Source of the DNA: Polyangium spumosum
Lineage (GTDB): Bacteria > Myxococcota_A > Polyangia > Polyangiales > Polyangiaceae
Assembly (NCBI RefSeq): GCF_009649845.1
Contig: NZ_WJIE01000018.1
Location: forward strand, 89,617-153,616
Length of the DNA: 64,000 nucleotides
Direction: 5' to 3'
Shown one piece after another: positions 46,622 to 54,111 of the stretch. Within the stretch, counting starts at the first letter, position 1; the number at the start of each line of letters is the position of its first letter. Made by a program: the position numbers and the translations under genes. A model generated the notes under the pieces. It did no database searches, was not told the origin of the DNA, and worked only from the letters and a program-made list of their open reading frames with translations.

Positions 46622-48179
46622 CGATGATCTCCTCGGCTTGGGCAGGCACGTGGATGCGGGCGCGGGTGCCGCCGTCCTCCTGCGGCTCGAGGACGAGCGT
46701 GCCGCGGTGGATGCTCACGATCTCGTGGACGATGGCGAGGCCGAGCCCCGAGCCCTCGGGCTTCGTCGTGAAGAACGGCTCGGTCGCGCGGGCGATGTGC
46801 TCGGGCCGGATGCCGGCGCCACGATCCTCCACGACGAACTCGACGCCCCCGCCCTCCGCGCGCACCGAGAGCGCGACCGAGGTGCCCGGGCTGCTCGCCT
46901 CGCAGGCGTTCAGCAAGAGGTTCACGACCGCGTGCTCGAGCAAGCGCAGGTCACCCGCGAGCGTGGGAAGCCCCTCCTCCACGACGTTCACGAGCGCGAC
47001 ACGCGCGGCGACGAACCGGTGCTCGACGAGGCGGAGCGCGCCACGCGCGACGTCGTCCGGCGCGATGGGGCGGAGCGAGGGCGAGCCGCCGCGGGCGAGG
47101 TCGAGGAACCCCCGCACGACCTGCGTGATGCGATCGGCCTGCTCGCTGATCGTGCGCACCGCGCGCGCCGCCTTCGCGTCCTCGCCGATCCGGGACGCGA
47201 GCTGCTCGGCGCGGCCGACGATGACCCCGAGCGGCGTCGAGATCTCGTGCGCGATCCCCATGGCCAGCGTGCCCGTCGTGGCGGCGCGGCTCGCCCGGGC
47301 GAGGCGCTCGTCGCTCGCGCGCACCAGCGCGGCGAGGGCGAGCTGCTTCTCCAGCTCGAGCTCGCGGCGCTGCCGCCGCAACGCGGTCGCGCCGAACGCG
47401 ACGATGAGCGCGCACGGGACGAGCACGCCGATGAGCAAGCGGCCGCGCGCGCGATCCCAGCGATCCCGCTCGTGTGACGCGCTCGCCACCACCGCTGTCG
47501 TCCACAGGCCGAGCGGACCTGCGTCGGTGATCGCGACGGCGGCGACGGCGCGGCGGTTCGGGAGCCCGAGCGTGACGGCCTCGTCCCGCTCGAGCCGCGT
47601 GGTCTCGTCACTCTCGCTCACCGCACGCGCGAGCGGCTCGCTCTCGATTTGCCGCCCGTCGGCCGCTTGCCAGTGCGTCTCGTCGGGAGGCCGGACCAGC
47701 ACCACGAGCTCGTCGGGGCGCTCGATCCGCGCCGAGGGGCCCATCAGCCAGGCGACGGGCACCGTCAGCTCCACGGTGCGCCCTTCGGTCGAGGGCACGA
47801 GCACCGACATGGTCCGCGGGGGCCTCGGGCCCGGCGCGGTCTCCGAGGCCGAACGCACCTCGATGGTCGGATAGGCCTTTCGCATCCCCACCGAGGGCCC
47901 GTGGCCGGCCGAGACGTCGTCCGCCACGAGCAACGCGTCGCGCCGGACCGCGGCGAGACGCGCCGCGAGCTCGTCCGACAGGAGGAGCGCGAGGAGCTGC
48001 TGCTGCCGCGCGAGCGACTCGAGCGCCCCTTCGAACTCGCGTTGCTCGTCGTGCAGCGCGAGGGCCGTGATGGCGATGACCCCGAGCGCGGCCGCCCAGA
48101 CCAACCAGCGCCGACGGATCGAACGCAGGACCCGCGCGGTGAAGCTTTGGTCGGGGACGGAGGGCTGTAGGGACAACAT
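46614..48179 (-). CDS. Membrane sensor histidine kinase (NtrB-like)
   Basis: The 521-residue kinase has two transmembrane helices (about 25-43 and 265-285) flanking a 220-residue periplasmic sensor, then a HisKA domain (H-box MGIAHEISTPLG) and HATPase (N-box VVNLLLNACEA, G-box GSGLGLAIVHEI). The ATG at 48179 is used. A GTG at 48221 would add 14 residues over the divergent control region. The gene's stop overlaps the start of the NtrC-type regulator by eight bases, so they form one two-component unit. The ligand is likely a periplasmic compound linked with the adjacent efflux pump, which is inference. Confidence 0.92.
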   Translation of the reverse strand: MLSLQPSVPDQSFTARVLRSIRRRWLVWAAALGVIAITALALHDEQREFEGALESLARQQQLLALLLSDELAARLAAVRRDALLVADDVSAGHGPSVGMRKAYPTIEVRSASETAPGPRPPRTMSVLVPSTEGRTVELTVPVAWLMGPSARIERPDELVVLVRPPDETHWQAADGRQIESEPLARAVSESDETTRLERDEAVTLGLPNRRAVAAVAITDAGPLGLWTTAVVASASHERDRWDRARGRLLIGVLVPCALIVAFGATALRRQRRELELEKQLALAALVRASDERLARASRAATTGTLAMGIAHEISTPLGVIVGRAEQLASRIGEDAKAARAVRTISEQADRITQVVRGFLDLARGGSPSLRPIAPDDVARGALRLVEHRFVAARVALVNVVEEGLPTLAGDLRLLEHAVVNLLLNACEASSPGTSVALSVRAEGGGVEFVVEDRGAGIRPEHIARATEPFFTTKPEGSGLGLAIVHEIVSIHRGTLVLEPQEDGGTRARIHVPAQAEEIIDA

Positions 48180-48184
48180 GGAGC

Positions 48185-48300
48185 GGAGATTTTCCCGGGG
48201 CGGCTGCAGGGCGTATGCCACCGCGGAATCAGGGCCCTATCCTGCGCCCGCGGCCCCGGAGCGGCAGGGAAAAGTTTCCCGGGCGCCAGGGAATTTCTCC
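48185..48300. promoter_or_regulatory. Three related sites, likely enhancer sites of the NtrC-type regulator
   Basis: Three related 12-14 bp sites lie in the divergent region: GGAGATTTTCCC at 48185-48196 (inverse GGGAAAATCTCC), the perfect inverted repeat GGGAAAAGTTTCCC at 48267-48280 and GGGAATTTCTCC at 48289-48300. They lie 57 to 172 bp upstream of the sigma-54-like -24 element, the usual distance for enhancer-binding proteins. The binding protein is inferred from the neighbouring gene. Confidence 0.5.
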
Positions 48301-48356
48301 GGGCCCCCGCCGGGAAGTTGACGCAGGATCCCCGGTGTTCCGGGGGTGGAGGCCGT

Positions 48357-48372
48357 TGGCATCGTTGGTGCT
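48357..48372 (+). promoter_or_regulatory. Sigma-54-like -24/-12 promoter for the efflux operon
   Basis: TGGCATCGTTGGTGCT has GG at 48358-48359 and GC at 48370-48371 with the fixed ten-base spacing of sigma-54 promoters. Agreement with the full consensus TGGCACN5TTGCW is partial. Transcription would begin about 48383, only a few bases before ATG 48385. This would give an almost leaderless message or favour a GTG start at 48406. Confidence 0.45.
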
Positions 48373-48384
48373 CCTACGGACTCC

Positions 48385-49803
48385 ATGCTTCTCGGGGTTC
48401 GTATCGTGCGGCGGCGGTGGGCGGTGGTGCTCTCGCTCGCCCTTTCCTTGGCGCCGCGTGTTTCGTCCGCGGAGGCCGGGGCGGCGGCGGCGCCACCACC
48501 AGGCGTGCGGGCGGTCTCGCTGCGCGAGGCGATCGCGCTCGCCGAGAAGCGGAACCCGGATCTGCTCGCGGCGCGGGCGCGCGTCGAGGCGGCGCGGGCG
48601 GCGGCGTCGGTGCCGCGGGCGCAGTGGCTGCCCACCGTCGGCGCGACCGCGCAGCTCATCGGCTCCACGATCAACAACTCGACCGCGACGATCCTGTCGA
48701 ACCCACGCGTGGATCTGCCCCGGATCGGCGCGACGCATATCTCACCCGAGCCCAACTTGACGCCGTACGCCTCGACGCTCGTGGCCGTGGGGGTGCGGCA
48801 GCAGATCTTCGATTTCGGGCGCATCGCCGCGCAGACCGCGGCGGCCATGGCGCAGGCCGATCTCGAGCGAACGCGCGCCGAGGGCGCGAAGCTCGACGTG
48901 GCCCTGCGCGTGACCGAGGCGTACTGGGCGGTGCGCGCGGCGAGGTCCGTCGCGCAGGCGGCCGACGAGGGCGCGACGAGGGCCTCGGCGCATCGAGACG
49001 CGGCACGCGCGAGCGTCGAGGCGGGCCTCCGGACGCAGGTCGATCTCGCCCGCGCAGAGGCCGAGGTCGCGCGGTTCGAGGTCGCGAAGGTGCGGGCCGA
49101 GGGCGCGCTCGCCGCCGCGCAGGCGGTCTTCGCGGCCGTGGTGGGCGTGCCGGAGGCGGCGCTCGACGCGAGCGGCGCGCAGGACGAGGAGGAGGCGCTC
49201 GGGCCCCTGGAGACGCTGCTCGAGCGCGGCCGCGAAGGCAGCGCGGAGGTCCAGGAGGCGCAGGCGCGTGTCGACGTCGCGAAGGCGGAGACACGCGCGG
49301 CCGCGGCGCAGATGCGCCCGGATCTCTTCCTGACCGCGGCGATCTCCGGGCGCGCGGGCGGCGCGACGCCGTCGAGCGGCTCGACCGTCGGCGGGCACGG
49401 CTTCGCGCCGCTCGTGCCGAACTGGAACGTGGGCGTCGTGCTCAGCGTGCCGATCTACGATCCCGTGCTCGCGGCGCGCCGCGACGCGCTCCGCGAGGTC
49501 GAGGGCGCGCGCGAGGCGGAGCTCCAGGCGACACGCGTGATGCAGGAGGCGGCCGTGCGGCAGGCGTACCTCGGGCTCGTGGCCGCGCGTCAGGCGCTCG
49601 GGGCGCTGGAGCGCGCGGTCCGAGCGGCGCGGTTCAGCCACGAGCAGGCCGAGGCGCGCTTCAAGGCGGGGCTCGGCACGATGCTCGAGCTCGTCGACGC
49701 GGAGGCGCTGCGCGTGGAGGCCGAGGTCGAGCGCGCGGTGGGCGGGTTCGAGGTCGCGAGGGCGCGGGCCGCGCTCGAGCGGGCCGCAGCGGAGGTGCGC
49801 TGA
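48385..49803 (+). CDS. TolC-family outer membrane efflux protein
   Basis: The 472-residue protein has a Sec signal (AVVLSLALSLAPRVSSAEA) and the two-fold OEP repeat: a first half around LREAIALAEKRNPDLLAARARVEAA and a second around GLGTMLELVDAEALRVEAEVE. This is the trimeric outer membrane channel of a tripartite efflux pump. Starts at GTG 48346, ATG 48385 and GTG 48406 are possible. 48385 gives a normal signal. Its TGA overlaps the ATG of the next gene (TGATG), so it is coupled with the membrane fusion protein. Confidence 0.93.
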   Translation: MLLGVRIVRRRWAVVLSLALSLAPRVSSAEAGAAAAPPPGVRAVSLREAIALAEKRNPDLLAARARVEAARAAASVPRAQWLPTVGATAQLIGSTINNSTATILSNPRVDLPRIGATHISPEPNLTPYASTLVAVGVRQQIFDFGRIAAQTAAAMAQADLERTRAEGAKLDVALRVTEAYWAVRAARSVAQAADEGATRASAHRDAARASVEAGLRTQVDLARAEAEVARFEVAKVRAEGALAAAQAVFAAVVGVPEAALDASGAQDEEEALGPLETLLERGREGSAEVQEAQARVDVAKAETRAAAAQMRPDLFLTAAISGRAGGATPSSGSTVGGHGFAPLVPNWNVGVVLSVPIYDPVLAARRDALREVEGAREAELQATRVMQEAAVRQAYLGLVAARQALGALERAVRAARFSHEQAEARFKAGLGTMLELVDAEALRVEAEVERAVGGFEVARARAALERAAAEVR

Positions 49804-50975
49804 TGAAGCGGATGGATCGTCGGGTGATGGGCGCGATCGGCGGGCTGCTCCTCGTGGCGCTCGGGGGCGGCGCGGCGCTGCTCGCGCGCGCGAATTCGTC
49901 GGAGGTGACGCCACTCTCCGCGCAGCCGAAGGGCGTGACCGTGGTGCCCGCGCGCAAGGCGACGTACCGGCCGACGCGGCGCTTCGTGGGCACGCTCGCG
50001 CCGTGGCAGGAGGCGAACGTCGGCCCGCAGCTCGTCGCGGCGTACGTCGAGACGGTGCTCGTGCGGCCGGGGGACATCGTCAAGCGCGGGCAGGTGCTCG
50101 CGACGCTCGACTGCCGCAACGCCAGCGCCGGCAGCCAGGCCGTCGCCATGCAGGCCCGCGCGCTCGACAAGCAACAGCGGGCGATCGCGAGCGAGGCGGC
50201 GCGGCTCGAGACCCTCGTCGAGCAGGGCTTCGTCTCGAAGAACGAAGGCGAGCAGAAGGCCGCGCAGAGCGCCGCGGCCGCGGCACAACTGAAGGCGCTG
50301 CGCGCCGAGCTCGCGGGCAAGGCGCTCGCGGTGAACGACTGCGTGCTCAAGGCGCCGTTCGACGGCGAGATCACGCGCCGCGCGATCGATCCCGGCACCT
50401 TCGTGCGGCCCGGGACGCCGCTGGTCTCGATGGTCGATCGCGCGATCGTCCGGGTGACGGCCGACGTGCCCGAGGTCGATTTCGCGGCCGTCACGCCGGG
50501 CGCGGAGGTGAAGCTCCGCCTGCTCGCGACGGGGCGGGAGATGACGGCCCGGGTCACGCGTCGCTCCCCGGCGGCCGATCCGATGACGCGCACGCTGCAC
50601 GTCGAGATCGACGTGACCGATCCGGACCGCACGTTGCCCGTGGGGACCACGGCCGAGGTCTTCACCGAGGTGGGTGAGGCGCAGCCTGCCGTCGAGGTCC
50701 CGCTGCGCGCGGCGACGGTGCGGGGCAAGAAGGCGACCGTCGTCGTCGTCGAGGGGGACGTCGCGCGCAAGTCCACGGTGCGTGTCCTCGGCGAGACCGG
50801 CAAGAGCCTCTTCGTCGAGCCCACGATCCTGCCCGGATCCCTCGTCGTGCTCGAGGGCCGCGCGCAGCTCAAGAACGGCGACGTGGTGCGCGCCAAGGTC
50901 GAAGGCGCCGCCGCGCCCGTGCCCTCGCTCGTGCCCGCCTCCACGTCCGAGCCCGCGGGGGGAGCGGTCCGATGA
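49803..50975 (+). CDS. RND efflux membrane fusion protein
   Basis: The 390-residue periplasmic adaptor has one N-terminal transmembrane helix (about 8-28), a biotinyl-lipoyl-like part (ANVGPQLVAAYVETVLVRPGDIVKRGQVLATLD), an alpha hairpin (about 110-180), the second lipoyl half (LKAPFDGEITRRAIDPGTFVRPGTPL) and a beta-barrel region. The family order is complete. It overlaps tolC by one base and the RND gene by four. It should bridge the inner membrane pump and the TolC channel. Confidence 0.93.
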   Translation: MKRMDRRVMGAIGGLLLVALGGGAALLARANSSEVTPLSAQPKGVTVVPARKATYRPTRRFVGTLAPWQEANVGPQLVAAYVETVLVRPGDIVKRGQVLATLDCRNASAGSQAVAMQARALDKQQRAIASEAARLETLVEQGFVSKNEGEQKAAQSAAAAAQLKALRAELAGKALAVNDCVLKAPFDGEITRRAIDPGTFVRPGTPLVSMVDRAIVRVTADVPEVDFAAVTPGAEVKLRLLATGREMTARVTRRSPAADPMTRTLHVEIDVTDPDRTLPVGTTAEVFTEVGEAQPAVEVPLRAATVRGKKATVVVVEGDVARKSTVRVLGETGKSLFVEPTILPGSLVVLEGRAQLKNGDVVRAKVEGAAAPVPSLVPASTSEPAGGAVR

Positions 50976-53900
50976 GCCGCCTCGCGCTGAAGAACCCGCT
51001 CGCGGTGCTCGTGGTGAGCCTCGCGTTGATGGTGTTCTCCGCGGTCGTCACGCCGCGTATGGCCGTCGACACCTTCCCCGAGCTCACGCCGCCCGTGCTC
51101 ATCGTCGGCACGCTCGCCTCGGGGCTCGGGCCGAAGGACGTCGAGAAGACGATCACGTGGCGTCTCGAGAAGTTCATCGCCGCCACGCCGGGCGTCGACC
51201 ACATCAAGAGCGAGTCCCGAAACAGCCTCAGCGTCATCTACGTGTGGCTGAAGTGGGGCACCGACCTCAACGCGGCGCAGTCGCTCGTGCAGCAGCAGGT
51301 CGCCTTCGCGATGTCGTCCGTGCCGAAGACGCTCGGCGTCCTGCCGCCGTTCGTCCTGCAGTACGATCCCTCGAACGCGCCCGTGATCCAGGTCGCCGTG
51401 CACGGCGGCGGGCTGAGCGGGCCGCAGCTCTACGACTTCGCGGTCAACACCGTGGAGCCCATCATCGAGGGGATCCCCGGCGTCGCCAGCGCTTCGCCGA
51501 ACGGCGGGCGCGAGCGGCAGATCAACATCGTCGTCGACCCCGTGCGCGCCCAGGCGCGCGGCGTGACCTCGAGCGAGATCGCGGCGGCGGTGGACAAGGC
51601 GAACGCGCTCCTGCCGTCGGGCCGCTTCATGGCCGCGGGCTTCGAGGCGAACGTCTACACGAACGCGGTCGCGCCGCGTGTCTCCGACATCGGCGAGGCC
51701 GTGGTGAAGCTCGTCGGCGGCCACCCGGTGCTGGTGCGCGACGTGGCCACGGTCGAGGACGGCGGCACGTTGCCCACGCAGTTCGTCTCCGTCGACGGCA
51801 AGACGGCCGTGTACCTCAACGTGCTGCGCATCCCCGGCGGGAACACGGTGCAGATCGTCGAGTCGATCCGCGAGGCGCTCGCGAAGCTGCCCGAGCTGCC
51901 CCCGGGGATGATGGTGCAGCCCATCTTCGACCAATCGACGTTCGTGAAGGGCGCGATGAAGGGGCTGCAGCGCGAGATCGTGCAGGCGCTCTTCCTCATC
52001 GCGGGCGTCATCCTGATCTTCCTGCAGAGCGGGCGCTCGGTGCTCATCGCGGCCATCTCCGTGCCGCTCAGCTTCGCGGTGATCCTGCTCGTCCTCTACG
52101 CGACGGGCCAGTCGCTCAACGCCTTCACGCTGGGCGGGCTCACGCTGGCCATGGGGCCGCTGGTCGACATCTCGGTCGTCGTGCTCGAATCCATCCACCG
52201 TCGGCGGCTCGCGGGCGACGACGACGCGACGGCGGCGCTCCGGGGCGCGAGCCTCGTCGCCGGGCCCGCGCTCGCCGCCTCGCTCTGCACGATGGCGGTG
52301 CTCCTGCCCGTCGTGCTGCTCACGGGCCTCGCGAAGAAGCTGTTCACGCCGCTCGCGCTCACGGTCGCCTCGGCGATGGTGGCCGGCTACCTGGTGAGCA
52401 TGCTCGTGACGCCCGTCGCGTGCCGCTATCTGCTCGGCCACGGCGAGCCGGGGCGGCTCGCGCGCGCGTGCGAGCAGGCCGTCGACAAGCTCTCGGGGGC
52501 GTACGCGGCGGCGCTGCGCCTGGCGCTCGGACACCGCGGCGCCGTGGTGCTCGCGACGCTCGTGCTCGTCGGGGCCAGCGTGTTCGGCGCGTCGAGGCTC
52601 CCGAGCGCGTTTTTCCCCGAGATCGACGAGTCGATGGAGCGCGTGTACGTGCGCGTCGCGCCCGGCACCTCGCTCGAGGAGTCGACGCGGATCTTCCAGG
52701 AGATCGGCGCCGCGCTGCGCGAGGAGCTGCCGAAGGACGAGGTCGAGCTCGTGCTGATGAACGTGGGCGCCCCGAGCAAGGCGCGCGCGAAGATGAACAG
52801 CCCGAACGCCGGTCCCCACATGGGCTTCTTGCGCGTCGCGCTCGTGCCGCCCGAGAAGCGCAAGCACTCGCAGCGCGAGATCGCGGACAAGATGCGCTCC
52901 ATCCTCGCGCGGCGTTTCCCCGGCGTGGACTTCTTGCAGGCGCCCGGCGGGCTCGTGGCCAGCGTCTTCTCGAACGGATACATGGCCCCGCTGGTCGTCG
53001 AGGTGCGCGGCGACAACCTCGAAGAGCTCGACGCCCAGGCGCGCGCCGTCGCCGAGGTCGCGCGGACCGTGCCGGGCGTGCGGGACATCTACACGACCCT
53101 GCAGCTCGATTATCCGGAGCTGCGGGTGGCCACCGATCGGCAGGAGGCGGGCCTCGTCGGCGTGTCGGCGCGCGCCGCGGCGCAGACGACGCTCGAGGCG
53201 ACGCTCGGGAACATCAACAAGCCCTCGGTCTGGGTCGACGGTTCGAACGGGCAATCGTATTACGTGGTCACCGCGTACGATCGGAGCGTCGTGAGCGAGT
53301 CCGACCGGCTGCGCGAGATCCCGGTCCTCGCGCTCGCATCCGGCGCCGTCACCCTCGGCAGCTACGGCGCGATCGAGCGATTCGCGGGCCCGATCTCCAT
53401 CGAGCGCAACCACCTGCAGCGCGTCTCGCACGTCCTCATGCAGACCGAGGGGCGGGATATCGGCACGGCCGCCGCGGAGCTCGAGTCGCGGCTGAAGAAG
53501 GATCCACGCACCCGCGACCTACGCTTCGCCATGGCCGGTCAGGTCGAGCTGATGCGTTCGACCTTCGGCGGCCTCGGCGTCGCGCTTGGCCTCGCCGTCA
53601 TGGTCGTCTTCATGATCATGACCATTCAGTTCAAGTCGCTCCGCCTGCCGCTCGTCATGTTGTTCACGATCCCGGTGTGCCTCGTGGGGATCGTCGCGGC
53701 GCTGCTCGGCGCGCGCACGGGCTTCTCCATCCCCGCGCTCATGGGCGTCCTGATGGTCATCGGCATCGCCGTGTCGAACGGCATCCTGCTCGTCGACCAC
53801 GCCAACCGGTCTTTCCAGGCCGGCAAGGACGTCCTCGAGGCCGCCGTCGAGGCCGGGCGGGCCCGCTTCAGCCCCATCGCGATGACGAGCCTCGCCACCA

Positions 53901-54079
53901 TCATCAGCCTCTTGCCGACCGCGCTTGGCCTCGAGCACGGCACGGAGTCGAACCGCCCGCTCGCCCTCGCCGTCACGGGCGGACTCGCTTCCTCGACCTT
54001 CCTGTCGCTCTTCCTCGTGCCTTCGATGTTCGTGTTTTTGGCGAAGCGGAGGGCCGAAGACGTGTTACCCATCGATTGA
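50972..54079 (+). CDS. RND-family efflux transporter
   Basis: The 1,035-residue inner membrane pump has the twelve-helix RND layout with two large periplasmic loops (about 35-335 and 560-870). The proton-relay helix TM4 reads TLGGLTLAMGPLVDISVVVLES, with one Asp where HAE1 pumps have Asp-Asp. The later AIAVSNGILLVDH-type motif is GIAVSNGILLVDHAN. This single Asp is seen in pumps of the AcrB/D/F group outside the multidrug HAE1 set. The substrate cannot be assigned. No CzcA-type metal signature was found. It overlaps the membrane fusion gene by four bases. Confidence 0.92.
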   Translation: MSRLALKNPLAVLVVSLALMVFSAVVTPRMAVDTFPELTPPVLIVGTLASGLGPKDVEKTITWRLEKFIAATPGVDHIKSESRNSLSVIYVWLKWGTDLNAAQSLVQQQVAFAMSSVPKTLGVLPPFVLQYDPSNAPVIQVAVHGGGLSGPQLYDFAVNTVEPIIEGIPGVASASPNGGRERQINIVVDPVRAQARGVTSSEIAAAVDKANALLPSGRFMAAGFEANVYTNAVAPRVSDIGEAVVKLVGGHPVLVRDVATVEDGGTLPTQFVSVDGKTAVYLNVLRIPGGNTVQIVESIREALAKLPELPPGMMVQPIFDQSTFVKGAMKGLQREIVQALFLIAGVILIFLQSGRSVLIAAISVPLSFAVILLVLYATGQSLNAFTLGGLTLAMGPLVDISVVVLESIHRRRLAGDDDATAALRGASLVAGPALAASLCTMAVLLPVVLLTGLAKKLFTPLALTVASAMVAGYLVSMLVTPVACRYLLGHGEPGRLARACEQAVDKLSGAYAAALRLALGHRGAVVLATLVLVGASVFGASRLPSAFFPEIDESMERVYVRVAPGTSLEESTRIFQEIGAALREELPKDEVELVLMNVGAPSKARAKMNSPNAGPHMGFLRVALVPPEKRKHSQREIADKMRSILARRFPGVDFLQAPGGLVASVFSNGYMAPLVVEVRGDNLEELDAQARAVAEVARTVPGVRDIYTTLQLDYPELRVATDRQEAGLVGVSARAAAQTTLEATLGNINKPSVWVDGSNGQSYYVVTAYDRSVVSESDRLREIPVLALASGAVTLGSYGAIERFAGPISIERNHLQRVSHVLMQTEGRDIGTAAAELESRLKKDPRTRDLRFAMAGQVELMRSTFGGLGVALGLAVMVVFMIMTIQFKSLRLPLVMLFTIPVCLVGIVAALLGARTGFSIPALMGVLMVIGIAVSNGILLVDHANRSFQAGKDVLEAAVEAGRARFSPIAMTSLATIISLLPTALGLEHGTESNRPLALAVTGGLASSTFLSLFLVPSMFVFLAKRRAEDVLPID

Positions 54080-54111
54080 AATTGAGTCGGCTCTGAACCC
54101 GGGGGGGATCG

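Noticed and set aside
50972..54079. Heavy-metal (CzcA/CusA) efflux pump
   Set aside because: TM4 reads GPLVDISVVVLES without the metal-family DG(A/S)VVxxE pattern, and no metal-binding protein is encoded alongside.
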